From: Gonocerus acuteangulatus
Lineage: Eukaryota > Arthropoda > Insecta > Hemiptera > Coreidae
Reading direction: 5' to 3'
Length of the DNA stretch: 64,000 bases
Assembly: GCA_946811695.1 (NCBI GenBank)
Contig: OX328123.1
Location: 16,633,713 to 16,697,712, forward strand
Shown: piece by piece, positions 10,505 to 21,683 of the stretch
How the letters are laid out: each line of letters begins with the position of its first letter
How positions within the stretch are numbered: the first letter of the stretch is position 1
The notes under the pieces: generated by a model
Database searches by the model: none
Seen by the model: the letters and a program-made list of their open reading frames with translations, nothing else
Told to the model about the DNA's origin: nothing
Translations under genes and position numbers: made by a program

Positions 10505-12196
10505 TTTTAATAAATAATGTAAAACAAATCTACAATGTACTTGGGATAGGCTCTATTTATTTTTAAGACTTTTTAATATTCATTTAGGGGTGCGAATCAA
10601 TCAGATACGTTCTAATAAATAATGTAAAACAAATGTACAATGTACTTTGGATAGGCTCTATTTATTTTTAAGACTTTTTAATATTCATTTAGGGGTGTGA
10701 ATCAATCATATACGTTTTAATAAATAATGTAAAAGAAATCTACAATGTACTTGGGATAGGCTCTATTTATTTTTAAGACTTTTTAATATTCATTTAGGGA
10801 TGCGAATCAATCAGATACATTTTAATAAATAATGTAAAACAAATCTACAATGTACTTGGGATAGGCTCTATTTACTTTTAAGACTTTTTTAATATTCATT
10901 TAGGGGTGCGAATCAATCAGATACGTTTTAATAAATAATGTAAAACAAATCTACAATATACTTGGGATAGGCTCTATTTATTTTTAAGACTTTTTAATAT
11001 TCATTTAGGGGTGCGAATCAATCGGATACGTTTTAATAAATAATGTAAAACAAATCTACAATGTACTTGGGATAGGCTCTATTTATTTTTAAGACTTTTT
11101 AATATTCATTTAGGGGTGCGAATCAATCAAATACGTTTTAATAAATAATGTAAAACAAATCTACAATATACTTGGGATAGGCTCTATTTATTTTTAAGAC
11201 TTTTTAATATTGATTTAGGGGTGCGAATCAATCATATACGTTTTAATAAATAATGTAAAACAAATCTACAATGTACTTGTGATAGGCTCTATTTATTTTT
11301 AAGACTTTTTAATATTCATTTAGGGATGCGAATCAATCAGATACGTTTTAATAAATAATGTAAAACAAATCTACAATATACTTGGGATAGGCTCTATTTA
11401 TTTTTAAGACTTTTTAATATTCATTTAGGGGTGCGAATCAATCAAATACGTTTTAATAAATAATGTAAAACAAATCTACAATGTACTTGGGATATGCTCT
11501 ATTTATTTTTAAGACTTTTTAATATTCATTTAGGGGTGCGAATCAATCAGATACGTTTTAATAAATAATGTAAAACAAATCTACAATGTACTTGGGGTAG
11601 GCTCTATTTATTTTTAAGACTTTTTAATATTCAATTAGGGGTGCGAATCAATCAGATACGTTTTAATAAATAATGTAAAACAAATCTACAATATACTTGG
11701 GATAGGCTCTATTTATTTTTAAGACTTTTTAATATTCATTTAGGGGTGCGAATCAATCAAATACGTTTTAATAAATAATGTAAAACAAATCTACAATGTA
11801 CTTGGGATATGCTCTATTTATTTTTAAGACTTTTTAATATTCATTTAGGGGTGCGAATCAATCAGATACGTTTTAATAAATAATGTAAAACAAATCTACA
11901 ATGTACTTGGGGTAGGCTCTATTTATTTTTAAGACTTTTTAATATTCAATTAGGGGTGCGAATCAATCAGATACGTTTTAATAAATAATGTAAAACAAAT
12001 CTACAATGTACTTGGGATATGCTCTATTTATTTTTAAGACTTTTTAATATTCATTTAGGCGTGCGAATCAATCAGATACGTTTTAATAAATAATGTAAAA
12101 CAAATCTACAATGTACTTGGGATAGGCTCTATTTATTTTTAAGACTTTTTAATATTCAATTAGGGGTGCGAATCAATCAGATACGTTTTAATAAAT
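10505..12196. repeat. 105-bp satellite array, about 16 units
   Basis: The period is 105 bp, measured from repeated ATACGTTTTAATAAATAATG. Units carry marker variants (ACAATATACTT versus ACAATGTACTT; GATATGCTC; GGGGTAGG; TCAATTAGG). Several variants recur 315 bp apart, indicating three-unit blocks in the right half. The array lies inside the NP-A intron and is AT-rich with no coding content. Confidence 0.95.
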
Positions 12197-12452
12197 TGAG
12201 TTTTGTGTTTGTTTTTACTTTTACTTGACCTTTCTTGTAAATAAGAAAAAGGTTTTATTAAAACAAAAATATAAGGTAACTGAAAGATAATATTTTAAGG
12301 GTTTCTTTTTCAAGCTTTCGAAATGAATTTAGTGATACTTTCGACATGGAATGTTTCTAAGAGTATTTAGTTTTAGGCTTTCTGTATAGGGTCTATCGTT
12401 CATTTTTACTTGCGTTTTCATGTAAAAAGTCTTTACTGGCAGAAACTAGGTT

Positions 12453-13398
12453 TTAAAGCGGTTCCTCCCTCCCTCCAAAGGGAGGAACCCTGCTTACAAG
12501 GTTGACCTCATGACGCAATACGGAAGAGCCGACTAGAAACTTTTGCGTTTCAGAACCCCTAGAGAAGGAAAATAACGGTGGTTATATTTGCCTGTTCGCT
12601 CTCTAGCACAGCGAATAATGGCCCGATTTTGATGTAATTTGGTACAAAAATCTTTCGTAGAATTTAAAAGGTAAAGTTCGTTAACCAGTAGAACCTGTCC
12701 ACCGTAAAATGATTTTTGGAGCGACATTCGCGCAAAAAAATCGTTACGCATACATCATATGCTTGTAAGTAGTCGTTTTAAAGACTTCATGGCTTAGAAA
12801 AACGAATTAAACAATTTTTAAGGCGATAGCTCTAACTGTTTTCGAGGAAAGTTGAGAAATAGTTGTTGAAAACTGAAAAAAGGTTTTTGATTTGGGTAAT
12901 TAGGATCATGGGATTCAGTTAAAATATTTTCTACATGTTTGAAGTGGATGGAGACCATTCGAAAGCTTATTAAATGCTCTACAAAAAAGATTAGGAAGCG
13001 ATTTTCGATTAGGCGATTTCAATCGGAGAAATAAGTGCTTAAATCTTCAAATTTTGTTCAATTTTGTTCTTTTGAACGGGTTTTCGTCTTTGTTTAAATC
13101 ACTTTTTAATTGATTTTTTTGTTGTTTTAGATTGTATTTAACTGTAAAATTAGTATTATGGTAAAAGAAAATAAGAAACAGTAAGCAGTGTGTTTTTAGA
13201 GCGAACCTTGAGTTCAGGGAGTCATTTTTCCGTCAGGTAGATGTATCAACCCTTACAACCGTGACCTATTTGGGGTCATAAATCATTTCGTGAAAGGTCT
13301 GACCAAAATTATAACTGTTTCTATTTCGACCTTTCCAAATGATGTTAGGGATAAGAACGAAACCGCGCTAAGGTGATGCAGGTCCGGCGAGTCGGACT
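12453..13398 (-). mobile_element. Helentron-like element, family B, copy 1
   Basis: On the minus strand the 5' end is AGTCCGACTCGCCGGACCTG, followed by the subterminal TTAGCGCGGTTTCG. The 3' end is the hairpin GGTTCCTCC-CTTTGGAGGGAGGGAGGAACC. It lies in the NP-A intron, about 130 bp from exon 1. It is more diverged than the other B copies and lacks a (TA)n tract. Confidence 0.65.
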
Positions 13399-13526
13399 TT
13401 TTTAAGTATGTTTCATGAACACTCAAAAGTCAATTTAATCCATAATTGAAAATGGTATTTAGAAAGTAGCATTGATTTTGTATTATTTACTTCCAAAAGC
13501 TAGGTTTTTACACAGTTGAGTGTTAC

Positions 13527-13603
13527 CTGCATTCGGTACAAGGGAAGAAGGCAGCTCCCACCCCGAAGAGAGCTGAGAGGATGAATATGAGAGCTAAGTG
13601 CAT
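13527..13603 (-). CDS. Neuroparsin-like gene NP-A, exon 1 of 2 (signal peptide)
   Basis: The exon encodes MHLALIFILSALFGVGAA, a typical signal peptide with hydrophobic core and small residues before the predicted cleavage site, then FFPCTEC. It ends GCAG|GTAACA. The 77-nt coding part leaves phase 2; joining to exon 2 completes an arginine codon (AG|A), giving CTEC-R-GEDC. The first ATG after the TATA box was chosen. Layout and residues around FPCxxC match NP-B and NP-C exon 1. Confidence 0.88.
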
Positions 13604-13636
13604 GATTATCTGAGATGAAGCAGCCTACCAACTCCT

Positions 13637-13689
13637 TTTATAAAGCCAAGCTCTCTCATAATAGCTTCAACTGATTGACACTTCATTAA
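13637..13689 (-). promoter_or_regulatory. NP-A core promoter: TATA box and shared 18-bp element
   Basis: TTTATAAA at 13637-13644 ends 33 nt before the ATG. The element TTAATGAAGTGTCAATCA lies at 13672-13689, 27 nt further upstream. The same pair occurs before NP-B and NP-C. A start site about 30 nt below the TATA box would give a 5' UTR of only about 10 nt. Confidence 0.75.
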
Positions 13690-13933
13690 GTCTATTTTCC
13701 ACTTTTTTCTCTTTTATCAATGGTTTGTAACCAAATTTCTTCAGAATCAGAAAAAAACATCCCACGCTGTGTCATTATGTCACGAGAAGATGCAGCTCTT
13801 AATTCTAGTAGAAGACGAGGGAATTAATGATTATAAATTAATCTGAAGATGATAAGAAATCACAGACTGCTCGGTATAATTTCGAAATATTTTGCGAAGA
13901 ATACTCAGATCGTATGAAAACTTATTTATTTAT

Positions 13934-13934
<1 letters not shown>

Positions 13935-13967
<33 letters not shown>

Positions 13968-14119
13968 GGCGCATCAACAAATCCATTAGCGCCGACGTCC
14001 AGGGTGCAGCCAGGAATTTTCTCAGCGAGACCTCAGATGAGAAAATTTCTGGTGCCGGTGGGGATCGAACCCACCATCTCCCGCTCTAGCGCGCTAGCCA
14101 CTAGACCACATGAGACCCC
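13935..14119 (-). mobile_element. tRNA-derived SINE, family 1, copy 1
   Basis: The minus strand starts GGGGTCTCATGTGGTCTAGT (A box) and has GGGTTCGATCCCCACC (B box), a body with GAGAAAATTCCTGG, the tail GGCGCTAATGGATTTGTTGA-TGCGCCGTA and an A-run of about 30. The tail forms a GGCGC/GCGCC stem. Target duplication not clear. Confidence 0.85.
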
Positions 14120-14175
14120 CTACCCTATTCTGCCCACTATTCGTCATTCAGACGAACATGCTTTAAATATATATA

Positions 14176-15507
14176 GGGGAAGGTGTTGTACCTTTGACCA
14201 CTTTGCAAAATTGAATTTTTTTTTTTGCCTTGAATATTAAAGTTAAATTCATTTTTTTTATGTCATTGTAATTAGTATTCTATTGGTTATCATATTTAAT
14301 TTTTTCAAGGTTGTAGCTTTACATTAATTATTTTTTATTTATTTTTTTTTAAATCGTACAGTGGTCAAAGGTACAACATGTAGTTGTACCTTTGACCATG
14401 GGGTGTTGTACCTCTGACCACGTAAAAACAACACAGCAGTGCAGGCAAAAAACTGTATTGAGTAATATTGTAAGTATAATAAATACAGGACAAGGATGTA
14501 AGCATAATAAAAAAGCTATTATTGATATTACGTTATGCTTAATATACTGAAAAATCCAGTCCAATTGATAAACGTTTTAACTGTCAAGCAGATCCACTAG
14601 CAATATTAGGGTATGGAAGTTTAGCCACAATGTCTTCAACATCAATATCGAACAAATTTTCATCTTCTCTCGTAAACTTGTCACTTAAAGTTCGTTTTTT
14701 TCAAATATTGGATCTTAAACATTGGACATTTAATACCACAAATCTCTGCGACTAAATATGTAATAGTCTTTTTACTTTTATTTTAAAGTATGAAATTTCC
14801 TTTTTCCAAATCATATTTTTCAAATGGTTACTGGTCATAATTCGCGACATTTATCAGACGAAGCAAAGTCACTATCTCCTGAAGAAATTTCGGTGTCAGT
14901 ATCAGAATCTGAACTGTCATTAGAATAATTTTCTTTTTATTTACCACTTTTTTTAGGAAGGGGTTTATTTGTATGTGGTGTCTTACGTTTAGGGTGGTGC
15001 CTTTTTTTTTTCACCTTCAAAAAATAGCTTTTCAGGAATATCTGTAAGGATACGAGGCCGTTCCCTCTATGCCGGCCCCTATTTGACATTTTCCTTGCAT
15101 GAGCTTTTCGATGAGGTCTTACAACTTCAAGTGGAACGATAAGGGACGATAGGTTCGAACTGCTACACTGAGGATTAATAATGTCAGTTTGAATATATTT
15201 CATTTATTATATTTTAAATTCTTTGAACAATTGAAGCAACCAATATTAAGTATTTTTTAAAAATTTGTAGCAGAAGAACATAAAAGTTGAATTATGAAAA
15301 AATTATTCAGGTGAGTTGTACCTTTGACCTGTTCAAACAAACAACACCTAGTCGTGGTCAGAAGTACAACACCCTGGTAGTGCAAATTAAAAAGCATGCT
15401 AAAAATTTTAGGGCTAAGATAAATCAATTTCGGAAGCTACACCATGTTTCTTATTGTAATAGCTACTTAGTCAAATGATTTCCATCTAAAAGGATATAAT
15501 ACAAAAA

Positions 15508-15568
<61 letters not shown>

Positions 15569-15970
15569 GGCGCATCTACATCTAGGTCATTAGCGCCGAC
15601 ATCCAGGGTGCAGCAAGGAATTTTACCAGCGAGCCATGGGATGATAAAATTCCTGCCGGAGGTTGGGAATCGAACCCACCATCTCTCGCTTATGAATCCA
15701 AGGCGCTAGCCTTTAGACCACGGGAGACCCCACAAAAAATATATATTATGAGGCAAAACGTCATCAATAAATAACTTACATTTTTATAATAGAAATGGAT
15801 AAGTATTTTTTGCAAGAATCCTCTTTGACTTGAATAATCCAAAGTAGGTTACACAAGCCCTCTAGGGAATGAGCTAAACACTAATTACACCCAAATTTAT
15901 AAAATGTTGCCACAAGCCGCCACAGCCTCGGTGGTCAAAGGTACAATATGGTCAGAGGTACAACACCTTC

Positions 15971-15973
<3 letters not shown>
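14176..15973 (-). mobile_element. pogo/Tigger-like DNA transposon with decayed transposase
   Basis: Terminal inverted repeats GGGGAAGGTGTTGTACCTTT at 14176 and the same inverted at the right end are flanked by TA. Copies of TTGTACCTYTGACCA recur inside near both ends. On the minus strand around 15130-14960 lies VRPHRKAHARK...RPRILTDIPEKLFFEGEKK, matching the ILTDTPEK segment near the C-terminus of Tigger/jerky transposases. A possible terminus, LFDIDVEDIVAKLPYPNI, lies near 14670-14600. Stops break the frame. A SINE interrupts it. Confidence 0.7.
15512..15731 (-). mobile_element. tRNA-derived SINE, family 1, copy 2
   Basis: Full-length, with an A-tail of about 55 and an 11-bp target duplication ACAAAAAATAT at 15501-15511 and 15732-15742. 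It is inserted in the pogo-like transposon, so it is younger. Confidence 0.9.
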
Positions 15974-16037
<64 letters not shown>

Positions 16038-16044
16038 TATCTAT

Positions 16045-16382
16045 GGGGGGGCAAGGTTATCTCAAGTGGTAGAGCACTGGACTAATAAGCTGGAGGACCT
16101 GAGTTTTAAATCCCGAGGAAGCACTAAAGATTTTTTCTTCTAGTGTCTTCGTACGTGGGTCAGATTCGGCCTCTCTGACCGTCCCTAGGCCAACTCAGCC
16201 TTGATTTAATTAAGAAATGGGTACCTTGGTGCTAATGACTCTAGCAGTAGAAGCAGCAAGGGAATCTCAGGCGACCGCAGCATAATACTGACCGCACTAT
16301 CTCCCTAGTGTGCCGTATGGTCATGAATCAGATATCTCTTTAGTATATGCCCATCAGCGCCCTCGTGGCCTGTTACGGGACT

Positions 16383-16388
<6 letters not shown>
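16045..16388 (+). mobile_element. tRNA-derived SINE, family 2, copy 1
   Basis: The head GGGGGCAAGGTTATCTCAAG-TGGTAGAGCACTGGACTAAT with B box GAGTTTTAAATCCC is tRNA-like (GGTTAGCTCAG in other copies). The body has AAAGATTTTTTCTTCTAGTG and AATGGGTACCTTGG. The 3' end is GGCCTGTTACGGGACTCATT, then T and TA repeats rather than poly(A). Confidence 0.8.
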
Positions 16389-16423
<35 letters not shown>

Positions 16424-16955
16424 AACTCAATGTCTGAGATATCCTTTAATTTTAGGTAATCTTTCATGTTATTTATTCTTCAAAATGAATTAATATCATT
16501 TTTTTAATTAGTTTCAAGACTTAGCGACTTAGAGGGGAGGGGTGATGAAAATTAGTATAAAATTACCGAACATAAAATGAAACATGTAAACATGAAAAAC
16601 AAGATAACAGAAAAATGATTTTTTTTTTTTTTTTTTTATAATAAAGCGTTTATTAACATCTGCACAAATAATACAGTACATTGGTTAATTGTGATAGATA
16701 AAGACATTTTTATTATTTCACATAATGAGGTTACAGAAAAGAAAAAAAAAATAGTACATATTTAAATTATTAAAAGAAAAAAAAAAGAAAAAAAAAAGAA
16801 AAAAAAAAAAGATAATTAAAAGGGGAAAAAATAATAATAAGAATAATAATAGGGGAAAAAAACAATAAATGAAATGATAAAATATAATTTAAATAGAAAT
16901 TTGGAAGGAGCCAATCATAATTGACACTTCCTAGTTAAACGCTTTTATTTGTCCT

Positions 16956-19644
16956 TTAAGTGCGAAGTTGATCACGAGGCCAAGATCTCTTTAGCCTCCT
17001 AGGAGGGTTTTCGGGGTGGGATTGAGAGGAGAGGGATTGAGCTCTGGGATTGGGATGAGCAGATAGTTTGGAGTGAAAGGTTAGGAATCGGGATTTAGCT
17101 AGTTCATGGATGAAAGGGATTTTGAGGTCATGATGAAGGGTTTTATTGGAAACGTAAAAAGGGGCATTAACTATTTTGCGTAGGACTTTGGATTGGAATG
17201 CCTGTATTCTCTGTATATTTGATCTTTTGGTTGTTCCCCACAGTTCCAGTCCGTACGTCCAAATAGGTCTGATGATGGTTTTGTATATAGTGAGTTTGTT
17301 CTGTATTGTGAGTTTTGATGAAGGTCCCAATAGTCGTCGAAGTAGTCCGTATCTCCTGTTCAGTTCCTGTCTTTTCAATCGGGTGTGTGGGTTCCAAGTT
17401 AGTCTGCTGTCTAGTATTAATCCCAGGTAGCGCACTTCGTTGGATACAGGAAGTTCTTGACTGGATATGTGAACTGGTGGGCAAGTCCTTTTATTGAGAG
17501 TGAATGTTATTTGGCTGCATTTCTCTGGATTCACATGGATTTTCCACCTGTTGCACCAATCCTCAACAGAGTCTAGATGTTCCTGCAGGTGAAGGGAAGC
17601 AGCTTCGGGATCAGGGGAGGAGGAAAAAATGGCTGTATCATCAGCATATGTCGTTAGATGAGTATTTGGGTGGGTAGGAACGTCAGCGGTGTACAGAAGG
17701 TAAAGGATAGGACCGAGAATACTTCCCTGTGGTACACCAGAGGAAATAGGACGGGAACTAGATAATGTGGAACCAGATCTTACTTGGAAGGAACGGCTTG
17801 ATAGGTAGGACTGTAGGATTAGGAAGTATGTGTGGGGAAGTATGCGCCGTACTTTGTATAATAACCCCGGGTGCCAAACACGATCGAACGCTTGGGCGAC
17901 GTCGAGAAAGGCACTCGTGCAGTAGTTTTTACTTTCCAGCGCATGGGAAATGGTGTCTACAACGCTGAAACATTGTTGAATGGTTGAGTGCTGAGCACGG
18001 AACCCAAACTGATGATCTGGTATGGAGTTGGGAGGGATAGTGGACAGAATTCTTTTGAGGAGGAGTTTTTCAAATATTTTGGACATAATTGGGAGCAAAC
18101 TGATAGGACGATAGAAAGATGGATTCTTGGGGGGTTTCTGTGGTTTAGGTATAAGGATTATGACAGAGTGTTTCCATGAGATGGGGAAATAGGTAGTTCT
18201 GAGGATTGCGTTGTATATATATGTAAGGAAAATAATTGCTTTCTGTGGTAAGTTTTTTAGGATTGGAGCTGTTATATGGTCGCAACCAGGAGATTTTCGG
18301 GGAAGTTGTTTGATGATATATTTGATTTCTGAAGGATGGAATGCTTTAGGAGGAAGGGATAGAGGAAGAGGGCAGTTAAGGTTATCGAATATTTCTACAT
18401 CCTGGGGAGAATTTGTTTCGGGATGAGGAGAAAAGATGGATTCTAGGTGAGAAGCGAATAGTTCAGCTTTATCATCATCGCTTCTGGCCCAACTTCCATC
18501 ACTGCGCTGGAGAGGTTGGGGAACAGTAGGGAAATTAAGGATTTTGCGGGTGGCTTGCCAAAGGGAATTATCTTCGGTGGTAAGTGATTGTAGGTAGTCG
18601 TTGAATGATTCAGATCGGAATGTGGATAAGGCTTTTTTTAGGAATCGGGTAAGTCTATTAAAGTTAGCGTGGTCAGATGGATAACGGGAACTCTGCCAGC
18701 GAGCCCTTGCTTGGCGCTTAGCAGATAAGATAGTGAGGATGTGATCGGGTAGCTGGGGTTTCGGACGAAAGGGAAGACATGATCTTGGTCTGCAGGAGTT
18801 CAGGGCGCAGTCTTGTATTGCTTTCGTGAACATCGAGACAGCCTCGTCTACGTCAGATGAGGATTTCAGAGGTATATTGAGGTTTATGGATTGAGATAGT
18901 TGAGAGCGAAATAACTCCCAGTTCATAGGCCCTGGGGTAAGGGAGGGAATTCGGGAACGTGGTAGAGGAAATGTATTCAGGACGAGTAGGATGGCTGAGT
19001 GGTCGGATGAAAGTTCAAGCAGTGACTGAACCGAGTATGATATTCCACGTAGGCCAGAAGTGATGAAGAAGTCAACCAGGTCAGGAGTGCGAGAAGGATC
19101 GGTTGGCCAGTATGTAGGAGAATCAGAGGAAATAGTGTCATAATTTTGGGAATGAAGGATGTCGTACAGAATTCTGCCACGAGGAGGTTAGACTGCTTCC
19201 CCATCTGGGATGTTTCGCATTGAAATCAGCCCCTATGAGGAAGCGAGGGCCGAAAGATTGGAACAGAGTAAGGAATTCAGGATGGTAGATAGTGAAGTTC
19301 GGGGAAAAATACGCAGCGGAAACAATAATATCATTGGAAGAAAGGGAAAGGGAGATTGAGCTTACCTGCATGCTATCTGTTGAGAGAGTGGAATGAGAAA
19401 AATGAGCCAACGAATTTTTTACCATTACTGCTGCTCCATGCCTGGCCTCAGACGGATGGTCTGCTCTGTAGCACACGTATCCTGGGATTGAGAAGTGTTG
19501 TGTGGTCAGTAGGTGTGTTTCTGTAATTAGTGCAATGTCAATGTTCTTTTCTGTGAGTAGGAGTTGGAGCTCGAGTCGTCGTGTAGTAAGTCCGTTAGCA
19601 TTCCATAGGATTATGGAGAGGGGAGTGGGGTTGGGGGATATCAT
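16956..19644 (-). CDS. LINE ORF2: endonuclease and reverse transcriptase (one frameshift)
   Basis: It starts at ATG 19644, overlapping the ORF1 stop in ATGA, which suggests termination-reinitiation. An AP-type endonuclease comes first (IILWNANGL, ITETHLL, LIGADFNAKHPRWGS). A one-base shift near 19180 moves the frame; the endonuclease end continues in the new frame (YWPTDPSRTPDLVDFFI, then LSSDHSA). The reverse transcriptase follows (KSPGCDHI, FRPISLLP-like YRPISLL, GVPQGSILGP, and the catalytic YADDTA near 17640) and ends with the LGLILDSRLTW and C-terminal helices. Total about 895 codons, usual for Jockey ORF2. It would be functional only if the shift were absent or suppressed. Replication occurs by target-primed reverse transcription in the nucleus. 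Confidence 0.88.
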
Positions 19645-20987
19645 TTAAGGAGCTTTGGAAGGATATCGGATATTAAGGAGGTCATGAGGGAGATAAGCGG
19701 GGTTAACAACGTTTCCAATTTGTTTAAAAATGTGGAAAACAAAATAAAGGGGTCTTGGGGTGTAGGAGTGGGAGGAACTGCTTTAGGGGTTGGGGGAGCA
19801 TTAGCAAATTTAGGTGGGTGTTCTGTTGTAATATTTTGTTGCGGTGCTGAAGACGTGGATTGTGACAGATTTTTGCGTGCGGAAGTGGTTGGTGGTTTTT
19901 GTGGTGGGGTGGGATTAGGATGAGGCATTAGCTGCACCTTCTTCTCCTTGGAGGAGAGAAGAGAGGCATAAGAGATGGTTGGCCTACGTTTAGATGTGAG
20001 GGATGATGTAGAGGCGTGAAGTTGCTGTGTGGGTCGATCCTCTTTATCACTAGTTCCCGGAACCTGGCTCTGACGGGATGCACTGCTGGTTCTTTGTCTT
20101 TGAGCTCGAAGAGTCCGAAGCGCTTTGTAGACCTCACATCCTTTGTAGTTCGCAGGGTGGTTCTCGCCGCAATTGGCGCAGGATGCTAGTACGTTGATGG
20201 GTTTTGGGCAATCTTCGGATTTATGTTGTTCGCCGCATTTCACACACTTAGGTGCGTGATTACAGTAACCCTTGGTGTGGTTGTACTCCTGACATTTATG
20301 GCACTGGAGCAACTGATTACGACGGCGAGGCTCCTCCACTGAGATTTTGGTGTAGAGTAAATACTTTTCTTTATAAATTTCTTTGCTTTTCTCAGTTTTC
20401 TCTAGGTCCACAAAGAAGAGCGGGAGTTGCACTTTAGTCGTTGGGTGACAAACATTTATTACCCTTTTTGCATGGTAACCTAGCTCACTAAGCTCTGCTA
20501 CGATATCTTCTGGAGGTGTGGATTGGTGAAGGTTACGGATGACTACTCGGTATGCCTTTTCTTCAGGTAGCTGGTAACAATGGTAGTCCGCTTCGATCTC
20601 ATTAAGACATTTAATAATTGCCCTGTAGGCGTCACTATTAATAGAGCTAATGACTATGTCATTGAAACGAGCTCTGCAGGTGAAAGATTTTTCTCCGGCG
20701 GCTTGACCAAGTCGGGCGCAGAAGGATTTATAATTATTAATTTTTCGAACATATATGTTCGGTGGCTTCTGACTCACTATTTCGGTTGGAGGTGTTTTGT
20801 TGGCGTTTGAGGTATTTTTCTCTTCTGGTGTTTTTATACTCCTTTGTTGTTTTGCTTTGGGCGATAAGTTGGTTGATGTCCTCTTACGAAGGCGTTTTCG
20901 TCTCCCTAAAGTGAAATTTTCCCCATCATGTGTTGATGTTGATTCTATGAATGTCAGTTGTTGTTCACTGTCCAACGTAGTAGACAT
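19641..20987 (-). CDS. LINE ORF1: Gag-like RNA-binding protein
   Basis: 448 residues. It has a basic N-terminus (GRRKRLRKR near residue 28), then a central fold rich in RVVIRNLHQSTPPEDI (RRM-like, about residues 148-163), then three CCHC-type zinc knuckles at about 230-290 (CHKCQEYNHTKGYC, CVKCGEQHKSEDC, CANCGENHPANYKGC), as in Jockey ORF1. The C-terminus is proline-rich with a final hydrophobic helix. The protein packages LINE RNA. It starts just after T-rich sequence on its own strand. Confidence 0.9.
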   Translation of the reverse strand: MSTTLDSEQQLTFIESTSTHDGENFTLGRRKRLRKRTSTNLSPKAKQQRSIKTPEEKNTSNANKTPPTEIVSQKPPNIYVRKINNYKSFCARLGQAAGEKSFTCRARFNDIVISSINSDAYRAIIKCLNEIEADYHCYQLPEEKAYRVVIRNLHQSTPPEDIVAELSELGYHAKRVINVCHPTTKVQLPLFFVDLEKTEKSKEIYKEKYLLYTKISVEEPRRRNQLLQCHKCQEYNHTKGYCNHAPKCVKCGEQHKSEDCPKPINVLASCANCGENHPANYKGCEVYKALRTLRAQRQRTSSASRQSQVPGTSDKEDRPTQQLHASTSSLTSKRRPTISYASLLSSKEKKVQLMPHPNPTPPQKPPTTSARKNLSQSTSSAPQQNITTEHPPKFANAPPTPKAVPPTPTPQDPFILFSTFLNKLETLLTPLISLMTSLISDILPKLLK

Positions 20988-21040
20988 TGTGATTAATTTT
21001 TTGCAAAAAAAAAAGAAAAAAAAAAGAGCAGTATACTGGA

Positions 21041-21125
21041 GATTCGAACCGCTGACTGTTGGCCAGGAGTCGAGTACGTACGCTCTGAGCCAAGCAGGCT
21101 AGCTGGCAGCTATTAGTCAATGGAT
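21041..21125 (-). other. tRNA-like segment in the LINE 5' UTR
   Basis: The minus strand reads TAGCCTGCTTGGCTCAGAGC (A-box-like) then GCGGTTCGAATCTC (B box), and 15-20 nt later T10-C-T11, a possible Pol III terminator. It lies about 55 nt before the ORF1 ATG. It may be a captured SINE head or a tRNA relic; folding was not computed. Confidence 0.45.
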
Positions 21126-21460
21126 GGTGTTGGCGGGATAAAGTATTTTCCACGCTGAAGGGGCTCCTATATGCGCTAGGAGCGGGTCACCACAGGCAAG
21201 CCCCCCACCACTAGGTCTACTAGCAGCGAGGGCTGAATAATCTGTGAATATTGATAACTTTACTTACAGATTGTAGGTAAACGGTGATGACTGGGTGAAG
21301 GATATTTCACTGATGTGTGCACTCACACTTTGTCCATCAGTGTGCCAAATTTCACAAGAAAATATGACCACTGATCACCACTTTTCACTAGTAAAAACGA
21401 GAGCTTTAAGGAACGCTGTGTCTCACTCAGAAGCTATGACACGACTTTTAGAAAAATGAT

Positions 21461-21683
21461 ACACACCGTAAAAAATAAAAGAATAAATTGTCTTACCAAC
21501 CTTAGCCAGACAGGAATCCACACAGGTATTTCTACATCTCCAAACAATCGTAATTTTCACCTACTTTTTTTGACATATTTTCATGTAATTTCCGAAACGG
21601 CTGGTACAGTCGATGTAATTCTTTCAGTGACTCGTCACGAATTGACCACAGAAAGAATAGCTGGGCTGTGGTGGAGATTATAC
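21461..21683. other. Sequence between LINE and LTR element
   Basis: No feature seen; it is the pre-insertion locus between the LINE target duplication and the ATAC duplication of the LTR element. Confidence 0.5.

Larger units (their letters stand above)
9562..13526 (-). other. NP-A intron (about 4.0 kb)
   Basis: A GT-AG intron in phase 2, with donor GCAG|GTAACA and acceptor ATTCCAG|AGG on the minus strand. It contains the 105-bp satellite and a family B Helentron-like element. The segments 9562-10504 and 12197-12452 show no other feature. Confidence 0.85.
16620..21449 (-). mobile_element. Full-length Jockey-type LINE, nearly intact
   Basis: Bounded by an 11-bp target duplication AGAAAAATGAT (16609-16619 and 21450-21460). 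From its 5' end it has a 462-nt 5' UTR, ORF1, ORF2 overlapping by ATGA, an A-rich 3' UTR (with A11G-type runs at 16740-16815) and an 18-base A tail. Only one frameshift was found in ORF2, so it is young. RNase H is absent, as usual for the Jockey clade. Confidence 0.9.
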
